A DNA stretch of 64,000 bases. Source: Tumidithrix helvetica. GTDB taxonomy: Bacteria > Cyanobacteriota > Cyanobacteriia > Pseudanabaenales > Pseudanabaenaceae. A program made the translations under genes and the position numbers. The stretch is taken from assembly GCF_965232925.1 (NCBI RefSeq), contig NZ_CBDDRA010000023.1:10424-74423 (forward strand). The letters are read 5' to 3'. The stretch's first letter is position 1, and every line of letters starts with the position of its first letter. The notes under the pieces were generated by a model. The model was not told where the DNA came from. It was given only the letters and a program-made list of their open reading frames with translations, and ran no database searches. Shown here piece by piece: positions 16,557 to 25,796 of this stretch.

Positions 16557-17870
16557 ATGAATGAAACATTGAATACCGATCGCTTATTATCTTGCCTACA
16601 AAAGTCCAAGCGCAGCCTTTGGGCAATTACATGTGGATTGGCTAGCAGTTTTGCGTTTCCCCTGTGTGCTTTCGCGCAGCCCGTATCGGATGGCACAACT
16701 GGAACGCAAGTTACCCCCAACCTTATAATTAATGGAATTCCTAGCGATCGCATTGATGGGGGCACGCAACGCGGAAACAACCTTTTTCAAAGTTTTACGA
16801 GGTTCGATGTCGCCAATAATCGCGGTGTATATTTTAGCAACCCTGCGGGTATCACCAGTATATTCGCGCGGGTGACAGGGGGGACAAATTCAAATATTCT
16901 CGGTCGATTGGGAGTTCTGGGTAGTGCAAATTTATTTCTGCTCAACCCCAAAGGTATTATTTTGTCACCGAATGCGAGTTTGGATGTTACTGGCTCTCTT
17001 GTGCTGACATCAGCCGATCGCATCTACTTTGTAGATACTACGACCTTTAGTGCGGTCAATCCTGAGCCTGCATCTTTACTGACTTCTAGCATCCCGATCG
17101 GTTTGGGCTTTGGTAATAACGCTGGAAACGTTCAATCTAATGCCTTAGAAAGCCAATTTGCTGCTCCACTAGCGATCGTTCCCAAAAATGGCGGTGATTT
17201 TTTAGTTAGCAATGGTTTGTTGACGGCACCTAGCGGAAAAATCCAGCAAGGTAATGGGAATAGTTCAGTGGGTATTATTCTGCAAGCTCCTGGTACAGCA
17301 GGCAGCAACAATTCGATTTTTTTGAATGGGCTAGGGGCGGGTGGCTTACGTCTTTTTTTTAGCGGTCAATTTGCGTTGCTCTTTGGTGCATCAAATGCTG
17401 AAGGTGGATTCGGAGCCACAACCATTACCAATCTGATTAGCAATATCCTTGTATTTCGAGAAGCAGAATATTTGGATTTAGCAGACTATCTTAAATTTGC
17501 ATTATTATTAGGTAATTATCGGGAAAATAACATTCTTATTACCAATAGTTGTTTGGCAAAGCGCAATGCTGCCCAAGGCAGTTTTGTCGTTACTGGAGCG
17601 GGTGGTTTACCCTATAATCCTTACAATCGATTTGTGGGCGAGTATCATGTAACATCAATCCAAGACTTGCCGCATATCCAAGTCAAGCCCTTGCTAACAC
17701 CAGGCGCTGACCAGCGATCGCCTTCATCTAGCTGGCAATGGCAGGTAGGCGATCCGATAGTCGAAATGCGGGGGGTAACCAAGACCGCAAGTGGGCAGAT
17801 CGTGCCTGTCATAACATATGCCGATGCAACTGCGTTGGGATGCCTGCCAGATCGAGGTCGCCAGCCATAA
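16557..17870 (+). CDS. Short TpsA-like filamentous hemagglutinin N-terminal protein
   Basis: A 437-residue two-partner-secretion exoprotein. A signal peptide (cleavage near FAQPVSD, residue ~41) is followed by the TPS domain at about 45-210, with LLNPKGIILSPN as the conserved NPxGI-type motif. Compared with the 19.5-22.1 kb paralogue it shares the N-terminal ~200 residues and the C-terminal ~120 (SCLAKRNAAQGSFVVTGAGG and NPYNRFVG), but the beta-helical passenger is replaced by a ~130-residue unrelated segment. It looks like an internally deleted copy that kept an open frame. The tpsB gene follows 102 bp downstream on the same strand. Confidence 0.85.
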   Translation: MNETLNTDRLLSCLQKSKRSLWAITCGLASSFAFPLCAFAQPVSDGTTGTQVTPNLIINGIPSDRIDGGTQRGNNLFQSFTRFDVANNRGVYFSNPAGITSIFARVTGGTNSNILGRLGVLGSANLFLLNPKGIILSPNASLDVTGSLVLTSADRIYFVDTTTFSAVNPEPASLLTSSIPIGLGFGNNAGNVQSNALESQFAAPLAIVPKNGGDFLVSNGLLTAPSGKIQQGNGNSSVGIILQAPGTAGSNNSIFLNGLGAGGLRLFFSGQFALLFGASNAEGGFGATTITNLISNILVFREAEYLDLADYLKFALLLGNYRENNILITNSCLAKRNAAQGSFVVTGAGGLPYNPYNRFVGEYHVTSIQDLPHIQVKPLLTPGADQRSPSSSWQWQVGDPIVEMRGVTKTASGQIVPVITYADATALGCLPDRGRQP

Positions 17871-17972
17871 GTTAACTATCGAGCAGAATTCGCATTCTGT
17901 GACGAATTTACTCAGTTTCAGTAATATTTACAGTCCCAATCGTGTATTTGGGTAACAGGCTTTTTTAAATCT

Positions 17973-19559
17973 ATGAAGTTGGATAAGTTATGGCTCTTGT
18001 TCTTTGCCGCTCAAATAAGCTTCGCAACCGCAGTTAGCGCTCAGAACATCCCTCCAAACTCTCCTGCGATCGCCCAAGAAGTGACTGTAACTGTTCGCAA
18101 GATTGAAATACTGGGCAGTACGGTCTTTTCCGAGCAGGAATTACAGCAAGAAGTTGCTTCTTTTTTAGGCAAGTTATCCACCACACAAGACTTATTGGCA
18201 ATTCGTGCTGCCATTACCGATCTCTATACACGCAACGGCTATCTAACTTCGGGAGCATTTCTACCCGTACAAAACCAAGATTTTACGAAGGGGATCGTTC
18301 GCGTTCAAGTCGTAGAGGGTGAACTGGAACGTATTGATATTGTAGGCTTGTCCCGTTTACAGGAGGATTACGCGCGATCGCGTCTTACGCAAGTGGGATC
18401 GCGACCAGTTAATATCCGCAGCCTCGAATCAAGTTTGCAACTCTTACAAATCAATCCCTTATTTAGTTCTGTAAAAGCTGAACTAAAAGCAGGAAGTAGT
18501 GTCGGTCGCAATGTTTTGACCGTGCAACTGACAGAAGCGAATCCTTGGATCGGCTCGCTGACACTTGCCAATATTGAGTCTCCTAGCGTGGGGGATACGG
18601 GGCTATATGGTACTGTGGCTACCCGCAATCTCACTGGTTTTGGCGATCTTTTGAGAATCGATCTAGGAGGTACGGAAGGCACGCGCAGATATGGCGTGCG
18701 CTATGAATTACCCATAACTGATCAGTCCGATTTGTTACTGCGTTATGACTGGGATTCGAGTCGAATTATCGAACCGCCTTTCTCATCGATCGGAATTAAT
18801 AGCCGATCGCAAACTGCTTCCATCGGTTATCGCCATTTCCTGTTTCGCGATCCCAACAGCGAACTTTCTTTAGGTCTGACGCTTGACCTAAGGGAAAGCC
18901 AAACATTTTTACTCGATGATATTCCCTTCTCTTTTTCAGTTGGTCCTGAAAATGGACGTTCGGCGGTGAGTGTTTTGCGCGTTAGCCAAGCCTGGTCAGA
19001 ACGTACGACCAATCGAGTGTTGGACGCGCGATCGCAGTTTAATTTTGGGCTTGGCATTTTTGGCGCAACGGTGAATGACTCGGGAACAGATGGCAGATTT
19101 TTTAGCTGGCAAGGACAGTTTCAGTGGGTACAAGCCCTAGGAAAGGACTTTATCTCAATCGTCCGATTGGGGACGCAACTCACCGACAATTCGCTTTTAC
19201 CGCTCGAACAGTTTGGCATTGGTGGCAGTGAAACCGTGCGTGGCTACCGCCAAAATCTGGGTGTTGGCGATAGTGGAGTGCTCGGTACGGTCGAATTTCG
19301 CATACCCTTGTTACGCGATCGCGCGCTAGGCTTAGTACAAATCGCTCCGTTTTTCGATATTGGTCGGGTTTGGAGTAGCCGCAATAGCGATATTCCTCCT
19401 AGTACGCTATCCAGTGCGGGCATCGGTCTACATTGGAATCCTCACCCCAATGTGCGGGTAAAGTTAGAGTGGGCAACACCGCTAACTTCTGTCAACAACC
19501 TCGGAAGTGGAACCCAAACCCAAAGCCTTAATTTTTTGTTGCAGGTGACGGGTTTTTAG
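17973..19559 (+). CDS. TpsB outer-membrane transporter (ShlB/FhaC/HecB family)
   Basis: Outer-membrane pore that recognises the TPS domain of TpsA proteins with periplasmic POTRA domains and secretes them. The 528-residue chain has a signal peptide (cleavage near VSAQ), POTRA domains at about 38-190 (IEILGSTVFSEQELQQEV, then VQVVEGELERIDIVG), and a beta-barrel with the family motif GIGGSETVRGYRQN near residue 415. It ends in the aromatic residue Phe, as outer-membrane barrels usually do. Its last 32 bp overlap the 3' end of the convergent long tpsA gene. Confidence 0.93.
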   Translation: MKLDKLWLLFFAAQISFATAVSAQNIPPNSPAIAQEVTVTVRKIEILGSTVFSEQELQQEVASFLGKLSTTQDLLAIRAAITDLYTRNGYLTSGAFLPVQNQDFTKGIVRVQVVEGELERIDIVGLSRLQEDYARSRLTQVGSRPVNIRSLESSLQLLQINPLFSSVKAELKAGSSVGRNVLTVQLTEANPWIGSLTLANIESPSVGDTGLYGTVATRNLTGFGDLLRIDLGGTEGTRRYGVRYELPITDQSDLLLRYDWDSSRIIEPPFSSIGINSRSQTASIGYRHFLFRDPNSELSLGLTLDLRESQTFLLDDIPFSFSVGPENGRSAVSVLRVSQAWSERTTNRVLDARSQFNFGLGIFGATVNDSGTDGRFFSWQGQFQWVQALGKDFISIVRLGTQLTDNSLLPLEQFGIGGSETVRGYRQNLGVGDSGVLGTVEFRIPLLRDRALGLVQIAPFFDIGRVWSSRNSDIPPSTLSSAGIGLHWNPHPNVRVKLEWATPLTSVNNLGSGTQTQSLNFLLQVTGF

Positions 19560-22083
19560 GATTTGGAGGACATAGCAACGCGATCGCCTCGGCATAGGAA
19601 ACCACGGGTAAAATTTCTCCGCTACTTGTCTTCGCTAAACCTCGCACCTCCACAATCGGATCGCCTGGTTGCCATTGTCGGTTATCCTGTGGATTCTTTA
19701 AAGAGTTAGGGGGTAAGGAGCTAGGGCTTAAAGAATTAGGATTTAAAGAGTTAGGATTTGTGGAGGGTGAAAGGGAACTTGCCAAGTCGGGAATTGGCTG
19801 AATCGGTGTCACAGGATATCCCCCCACAAAACGATTGTAAGGATTATCGGGCAATCCGCCTGCCCCCGTTACGACAAAGCTGCCCTGGGTGGCATTGCGC
19901 TTTGCCAAACAACTGTTTGAGACTAGGGTATCGACCTTGACGAATTCGAGCGATGGCGAGACAAAAGCATTTTTGGAAGTTAGATCGAGGTTCGAGACAG
20001 ATACAATCCCACTAATACCTAATGTAGAACTGGCTGTAATCGAACTATCAGGCGTAAAAAACAAGCCTTGTGCCCTAATAAAAATATTGCCACCTGTCCC
20101 CATAAATGCGTTCGCATTAATTTGGCTTCCTTCTACACCCACGATTAGCCCTGCATCGATTGTAATGTTGCCGCCATTTCCCGTTCCCCCCGCAGTGGCT
20201 AAAATTTGACCGCCTCGCAACAAAAGCAGATCGCGCACCTGTAAGTTAATATTTCCTCCTCGACCCAAAGCAGTTGCTGCTGTGATGCTACCGCGATCGC
20301 TGACTAAGATGGTATTTGCATTCACGCTTAAATTTCCAGCCACACCCATACCATCATTGCTAACAGAAACCCTTGCACCATTGGTTACTTCTAGTTTGGG
20401 CGTATTGATAGTTAACTCGCCAGAATTACCGACTAAAGGCAATGTCACACCAATAAGTTGCTGTAAAGATGGATCGAGCGCATTTGCTGAAGAAATAATC
20501 AAACTGGGATTGCGGGAATTCGGTACAGTACCGCTGACTAAAATTTGTTCGGAAGCATTGACCGTCAAACTGCCAGCCGAACCAACAGCAGCAGTGGAAG
20601 CATCGAGTCTACCACCATCTAAAACAGACAATAAACGCGTGTTGATGGTTACGTTGCCAGCATTGCCCAGTGTGAGCGTTGAAGCAGAAATTGCACTGGG
20701 GATAAAGAGCGTCGGGACAAACCCTTGAAGTTTGATGGAATCAGCTTGAATGTTAATATTCCCACCATTACCCGTTCCTACTGCGGTCGTCGTGAAGATT
20801 CCCCCGTTTAATATTTGAAATTGCTTTGTGGAAACACTTAAATCCCCTGACTTTCCATTCGCAAAGGATAAGGAATTCACTGTACTCGTAACAATATTAT
20901 TGCCAAGCGCACTCGCACTAAAACCATCGATAGAAAAAGAATCTGATATGTTGAAACTGATATTTCCACCGTTGGCATTGCTATAGGAACGCGTAGCAAT
21001 GCCTGTACCATTAGCGATCGCCAGATGTTTCGCCGAAATCAAGATAGAGCTACCTGCACCTGAGCCAAAAATTTCACTTCTAATATTTCCAGCTTCAATA
21101 GAGCCTGTGGCATTAAGGATAATATTCCCTGCGGGCAGATTGCTAAAATTTTGAGATAAAATATCTGAACCGCGCAAGTACATATTTTCTGCTTGCAACT
21201 GAATCAATCCACTGGCGTTTAGTCCTGCGGCAGATCTGGTTTCGATGTTGCCAAAACTTATGATATTACTGTAGTTAAGTGTCGTGTCTGGGTTTAAGCC
21301 AACGATTCCTCCTCGCACGCTACCTAGCTCAATTTTGCCATTAGGGGCGGTTAAAATGCCACGATCCAAAAGGATATCGCCACCAATTAGGGCAATGGTT
21401 TTTCCTGGTTGAACTTTTAATCCATCAGGAGAAGTCGCTGTATTAATTGGACTATAAATAGACTGTGTTACAAGCTGATTTCCTAAGCCTTGGACTACAA
21501 TTCGACCAGGATTAGAGCCAAAACCAAGACCGACTGGAATGCTGGAAGTCAATAAAGATGAAGGCTCAGGGTTGACCGCACTAAAGGTTGTCCCATCGGC
21601 AAAATGGATGCGATCGGCTGAAGTCACAAATAGAGAGCCATTCAAATCTAAACTTGAGTTAGGTCCAAAGAGAATGCCCTGAGGATTGAGCAAAAACAGA
21701 TTGGCATTTCCTAACACACCCAATCGCCCGAGGATCGTAGAAGCCGTGCCACCCGTCACGCGGGCAAAAATATTTGCGACATTGGCAGGATTGCTAAAAT
21801 AAACACCCCGTCCGCCTGCCACATCAAAGCGGCTAAAGCTGTGGAAGAGATTATTCACTCTCTGAGTTCCCCCATCAATGCGATCGCTAGGAATTCCATT
21901 AATCGTGAGATTGGGTGTAACCAGCGTCCCAGTTGTGCTATCGGATACGGGCTGCGCCGAAGCGATCGATGGTTTGCATAGTAAATTTCCTACAAAACTT
22001 AAACCTAAGGCAAGCACTCCATTTGCGATCGCTTGCAAGGCTAGATTTGGATATTTACTGTGATAGGTTCGCAAAAAAATCAT
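19528..22083 (-). CDS. TpsA-like filamentous hemagglutinin/hemolysin-type exoprotein
   Basis: About 851 residues from ATG 22083, which gives a clean signal peptide (cut near SIASAQPV); an ATG at 22149 would add 22 residues. The TPS domain follows (to about residue 230) with LLNPQGILFGPN. Next comes a right-handed beta-helix passenger of Gly-Asn-Ile repeats (GNGGNINIQA, GNAGNVTIN, GTGGNIFIRA). The conserved C-terminal module has SCLAKRNATQGSFVVTGAGG and a linker of NPNSL-type repeats before WQPGDPIVEVRG. It is likely exported by the neighbouring TpsB, though the two genes are convergent. Function (adhesion or other) is unknown. Confidence 0.88.
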   Translation of the reverse strand: MIFLRTYHSKYPNLALQAIANGVLALGLSFVGNLLCKPSIASAQPVSDSTTGTLVTPNLTINGIPSDRIDGGTQRVNNLFHSFSRFDVAGGRGVYFSNPANVANIFARVTGGTASTILGRLGVLGNANLFLLNPQGILFGPNSSLDLNGSLFVTSADRIHFADGTTFSAVNPEPSSLLTSSIPVGLGFGSNPGRIVVQGLGNQLVTQSIYSPINTATSPDGLKVQPGKTIALIGGDILLDRGILTAPNGKIELGSVRGGIVGLNPDTTLNYSNIISFGNIETRSAAGLNASGLIQLQAENMYLRGSDILSQNFSNLPAGNIILNATGSIEAGNIRSEIFGSGAGSSILISAKHLAIANGTGIATRSYSNANGGNISFNISDSFSIDGFSASALGNNIVTSTVNSLSFANGKSGDLSVSTKQFQILNGGIFTTTAVGTGNGGNINIQADSIKLQGFVPTLFIPSAISASTLTLGNAGNVTINTRLLSVLDGGRLDASTAAVGSAGSLTVNASEQILVSGTVPNSRNPSLIISSANALDPSLQQLIGVTLPLVGNSGELTINTPKLEVTNGARVSVSNDGMGVAGNLSVNANTILVSDRGSITAATALGRGGNINLQVRDLLLLRGGQILATAGGTGNGGNITIDAGLIVGVEGSQINANAFMGTGGNIFIRAQGLFFTPDSSITASSTLGISGIVSVSNLDLTSKNAFVSPSLEFVKVDTLVSNSCLAKRNATQGSFVVTGAGGLPDNPYNRFVGGYPVTPIQPIPDLASSLSPSTNPNSLNPNSLSPSSLPPNSLKNPQDNRQWQPGDPIVEVRGLAKTSSGEILPVVSYAEAIALLCPPNPKNPSPATKN
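19690..19770 (-). repeat. Tandem repeats encoding Asn-Ser-Leu-x-Pro units in tpsA
   Basis: AAAGAGTTAGG/AAAGAATTAGG-type units of about 15 bp recur four to five times, encoding NPNSL, NPNSL, SPSSL, PPNSL in the C-terminal linker of the long TpsA protein. Such repeats can vary in number by slippage; in-frame 15-bp units would change linker length without breaking the gene. Confidence 0.7.
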
Positions 22084-22217
22084 ACTTACATTGTTCACGA
22101 CATCCTGTGATGTTCGTGTCTTCCCCCCTACACCATCATAGTGCCACATTCTCCCATCGATCTAAACTTTACGCAGCTTTACATTTTGGCAAGGACTTCT
22201 ATTTTATAGAGTCAAGT

Positions 22218-24797
22218 CTAATTTCCTACCAAGATAAATGGAGACCAGATCGCAGGATGCCCGCTATAGCTGGTAATGCTCTTGATTTGGGCGCGTTGCA
22301 ATGCCACCGCTTTCGTTACGCCAGGTTTGCGCAATTCACGATAAAAATCTGCCATCAAAGGGACTACATCCTCATCATTCACTGCCCAAAGCGGTGCAAG
22401 CACGCTTTTTACACCCGATCGCAGTGCCATGCCTGCCAATCCTAAGGTTGCGCGGTTATCACCCTCTGCGGTCTGACAGGCGCTTAAAACCAATAGTTCG
22501 ATGGAACTAGCACTAGAACGTAATAGCGTTTCCAATTGCTCTAGGGAAATTTGGCGATCGAATGCCTGGACAAATGTTGCGTTTGGCGTAGTCCCAAACT
22601 TAGCATGGGATGCAATATGGACAACCGTAAAGCCCTCTTTGATTTTGCGCTCTAAGGTTTCAAAGGTAAAATCGCGATTTAGAAACTTCTCGCCGCCGAT
22701 TAAGTTGTTAATTTCTTGAAGTTCTTGGGGCACGCTTGGCAAGGCTGTAAAGGGCGCAATCGCTTCGCTGAGTCCAAAGGAAATCAGGCGTAGCTGAGGC
22801 AAATCTGTGGATGCGCTGGAAAGATTTGTGCCTAACAGAGAAACAATGGGGTATTTTTGAATTAAGAATTGCTTGCCGTCATGTAAGGCTGCCATCGGAA
22901 TGCTTCGCAAAGCCCCATCATTAATAAATACTAGTAAATCGATCTGCGATCGCGCTAAATCTGCCTCCATCGGACGGATTAGTAAATTATAAATTTCTTG
23001 AGAAGGCAAGAGGTATTCGTCAGTGGCGATATTTTCTAAGGCAAAACGGAAGGACTCGATCTTTTTGCCAAACTGCTCCTGCGATCGCTCAACCTGAAAG
23101 GTCTTGAGCCTGCCATCGGGTAAGCGTAGAACCATGTAAGTTTGGCGATCGAGAATAATGGAATAGACAAAGGCGGCTTTTTGTTGCCCAAAAATTTGCT
23201 CGACTTGACGCACGGCCTGAATTTCTAAGCATTCATCGCCAAAAAAGTTTTGTAGTTCCGATAAACGCAATAGTTCGGAAACTTGTAGGGCTTCTTCGAT
23301 TTGGCGGTTGCGAGTAGGGGATTCGGGTGCTGCCAACAATAACTCCATCAACTCGCGATAGACGGGCTCAACTTCGTCGCGCACGTCAAATTGAAAGCTG
23401 CGATCGGCGGCGATAAGATCGCTGCGAATGCTCTGTAAGGATGCGATCGCTTGGCGATAAGCCACGATCGCGTCTTGATGTTTCCCTTGCGCTTTATAAA
23501 TCCTGCCTGCTTGCCACTGCCAGCGATAGAGGCTATCTCCTGCATTAATTTGTTGGGCGATCCATTGGGCGCGATCGGTAAAAGTCAGTGCTTGCGCCAG
23601 CTCGCCGCGCAGTTCGTAAATTCGACCTAGCGAACCTAGGGCAAAGGATTCCGATCGCCGATCGCCAATGATTTGGGCAGTAGCGATCGCGTTCTCGAGG
23701 GTAACAATCTCTTGGGTAGAGCGGATTTTAGGATTCAATGTTGGAGAAAGAGAAGCCAGATCGATCAGGGCTTGGACTTTGTCGCGAGAAGGAGGGATTG
23801 CAGCAAGCATTGCTGCGGCTTCCTGTTGATAGCTGGCAAATTGTTCGTTTTTAGAATCTCTAAGAAGGTGGGCAAGATTGAGCAGAACTTTTACCCTAAA
23901 TAGCGGATCGGGATGTTGGAGCTTTTGATTGAGGCTGCGATCGTAGGCACTGCGGGCTTCTGCTAAATCGCGATCGCGTAGTTCTTTTAGGCGTGCTACC
24001 TCTATCCGTTCTCCCTCATCTTTTGCAGATTTAATCTGGATATTGTAACGTTCTGCCCGTTTGGCTAAGGCATTACCGACATTTAGCCATCCCAAAGCTA
24101 AGGATTTGGAATTCTCTGTAAGTGCAGACGCGAGGTTCATCCCCTCCTGATAGAAGGTTAGGGCTCGATCGTAGTCACCCGCAGCAAAGTAGGCATTCCC
24201 TAGGGCTCCCTGGGTGGCGATCGCCAGTTGTTGATATTCTGGACGCTTGGCCGATTGCGCTAACAACGGTACTACCGATCGCAGTAAGTCGATTGCCTGT
24301 CGATGTTGACCGATCGCTGTATAGGTCTGTGCCCGATCGATCGTTACTTGGATGAGTTTCGTGAGATCGCTTGGGTCGTTAGAGGTTTGATAAATGGTTT
24401 GATAGATTTTAATCGCCTGCTGCCATTGCGCGATCGCCTCAGACATCTGCCCGACTTGACGATAGGCAATCCCCAAATTGCTATGAAGTGCTGCTTTGAT
24501 TGGGGGACTCGTCACCTGCTCCAGCATTTGCAACCACAGGGCGATCGCCTCGCGAAACTGTCCCTTCTGATAAAAAGACTCCGCCTGTTGACTCGTACCT
24601 TCGGTTTCTGCCCATGCTCTTGTACTTGGCAGGGTTGGACAACTGAACGTAGCATTTAGCCAAGCAATCGTAAGCCCCAACCAAAATAGAGAGCTAGGAT
24701 GATTCTTGGAAGGAAATTTGGCACGGTTTGGATGTCGCAAGTAGATCGTTGAGTTCAATGGGATCTTCATAGAAAACTCTGACAATAAATTAGACAA
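22218..24797 (-). CDS. Exported TPR-CHAT domain protein (caspase-like peptidase)
   Basis: An 859-residue protein. A long N-terminal signal (hydrophobic core LFWLGLTIAWLNATFSC, cut near TRAWAETEG at about residue 64) sends it out of the cytoplasm. TPR repeats span about 68-470 (AESFYQKGQFREAIALWLQ, LGNAYFAAGDYDRALTFYQ). The CHAT domain (PF12770) occupies about 570-859 with the caspase-type dyad intact: His731 in IASHAKFG and Cys774 in LSACQTAEGD. CHAT proteins include separase-like and CRISPR-linked proteases. It lies 68-134 bp from the long TpsA start (same strand, upstream), so co-transcription is likely. Confidence 0.9.
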   Translation of the reverse strand: MSNLLSEFSMKIPLNSTIYLRHPNRAKFPSKNHPSSLFWLGLTIAWLNATFSCPTLPSTRAWAETEGTSQQAESFYQKGQFREAIALWLQMLEQVTSPPIKAALHSNLGIAYRQVGQMSEAIAQWQQAIKIYQTIYQTSNDPSDLTKLIQVTIDRAQTYTAIGQHRQAIDLLRSVVPLLAQSAKRPEYQQLAIATQGALGNAYFAAGDYDRALTFYQEGMNLASALTENSKSLALGWLNVGNALAKRAERYNIQIKSAKDEGERIEVARLKELRDRDLAEARSAYDRSLNQKLQHPDPLFRVKVLLNLAHLLRDSKNEQFASYQQEAAAMLAAIPPSRDKVQALIDLASLSPTLNPKIRSTQEIVTLENAIATAQIIGDRRSESFALGSLGRIYELRGELAQALTFTDRAQWIAQQINAGDSLYRWQWQAGRIYKAQGKHQDAIVAYRQAIASLQSIRSDLIAADRSFQFDVRDEVEPVYRELMELLLAAPESPTRNRQIEEALQVSELLRLSELQNFFGDECLEIQAVRQVEQIFGQQKAAFVYSIILDRQTYMVLRLPDGRLKTFQVERSQEQFGKKIESFRFALENIATDEYLLPSQEIYNLLIRPMEADLARSQIDLLVFINDGALRSIPMAALHDGKQFLIQKYPIVSLLGTNLSSASTDLPQLRLISFGLSEAIAPFTALPSVPQELQEINNLIGGEKFLNRDFTFETLERKIKEGFTVVHIASHAKFGTTPNATFVQAFDRQISLEQLETLLRSSASSIELLVLSACQTAEGDNRATLGLAGMALRSGVKSVLAPLWAVNDEDVVPLMADFYRELRKPGVTKAVALQRAQIKSITSYSGHPAIWSPFILVGN

Positions 24798-25065
24798 TTA
24801 ATTGCCACAGGACATTTGATTGCTTTAGAGTTCAATCCGAGATAAATATATTGTAGACTGGGATTGTAACCTACACAGTTTATGGTTTTTATTAGGTTTC
24901 CATCATTTTTCTGTTAAGAATTTAGTCATAAAATTTATCTTTGAGTTCAAATTCTAAAATTTTGTAGGTTCTTAGTGATTCAGTTTTATCAGTCAACAAA
25001 CATCCAAAGTAACCGTCGATCGGATGTGTTTTGGGCTAAGACATCTAAAAATTATGAGGTGGGTA
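24798..25065. promoter_or_regulatory. Divergent promoter region, CHAT gene / DUF928 gene
   Basis: AT-rich stretch between the outward-facing CHAT and DUF928 genes, so it should carry both promoters. It contains CCTACACAGTTTAT (24870-24883), identical to a site 210 bp upstream of the PEP-CTERM-like gene, and about 30 bases on a TTCTGTTAAGAA box that also has a counterpart there. No gene is present. Confidence 0.5.
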
Positions 25066-25779
25066 ATGACTCCTATACTAAAAAAATTACATCTTCACGC
25101 TTCAATGGGTCTAGCTGGAGCTTTGCTGATCGGGTTGTGTGAGCCAGCGATGTTGTTCGCACATACCGAGCAGGGATATGTGCCTCCAGCGGGTCGCTCT
25201 CGTCCACAGCGCACTCAGGGAGGTGGCGCAAGAGGATGCCCCAACGCTCAGCCTGTCAGCCTACAGTTGCTAATTCCTAACGATCATACCGCTCGCACGA
25301 TCGCCGCTCGTCCCACCTTTGCTTGGTATCTCTCCGCAGTCCCCTCGATGCCATTGCAATTTGCCCTGACTGAAACGGGTGCAGCCCAGCCTATTTTCGT
25401 TAAGGAGCTACCTGTTAAACAGGCGGGAATTATGCAATTTACCCTGCCTCCTGAAGCAGCAGAGCTACAAGTTGGTAAAGAATATCGCTGGACAGTGTCT
25501 TTGATTTGCAATCCCGAACGTCCTTCCCAATCGGTTTATGCCCGTGGCTGGATCGATCGCGTTACGCCTAGCACAGAACTCAAGGAATGCTTAGCGAGGG
25601 CGACATCTAACGTTCAAAAAGCTGCTGACTATGCAGGTAGTGGACTCTGGTACGATGCCCTCACTGCTTTGTTGGATACACCAGCAAGTAGTCCCGATCT
25701 CGCTAAAGGAGAAGCACTGCTCCAGTCATTGCTCCATCAAGTTGGGCTCAACGAAACCATTGCCAGCAAGTCGATGTAG
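25066..25779 (+). CDS. DUF928 domain exported protein
   Basis: About 237 residues from ATG 25066 (in-frame ATGs at 25024 and 25054 are alternatives). It has a signal peptide with hydrophobic core LAGALLIGLC ending near LFAHTE, a Gly/Arg-rich spacer, and then the DUF928 domain (about residues 60-220) with LLIPNDHTARTIAARPTFAWY, a beta-rich module. The family is largely cyanobacterial and often sits beside CHAT, CHASE2 and hemagglutinin-like genes. It ends 17 bp before the kinase start, so the two form an operon. Probably periplasmic; function unknown. Confidence 0.87.
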   Translation: MTPILKKLHLHASMGLAGALLIGLCEPAMLFAHTEQGYVPPAGRSRPQRTQGGGARGCPNAQPVSLQLLIPNDHTARTIAARPTFAWYLSAVPSMPLQFALTETGAAQPIFVKELPVKQAGIMQFTLPPEAAELQVGKEYRWTVSLICNPERPSQSVYARGWIDRVTPSTELKECLARATSNVQKAADYAGSGLWYDALTALLDTPASSPDLAKGEALLQSLLHQVGLNETIASKSM

Positions 25780-25796
25780 CGATCGCCATTAAACAA

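Noticed and set aside
21878..22445. Open frames antisense to the long tpsA and CHAT genes, up to 170 codons
   Set aside because: Antisense shadows of two well-supported genes.
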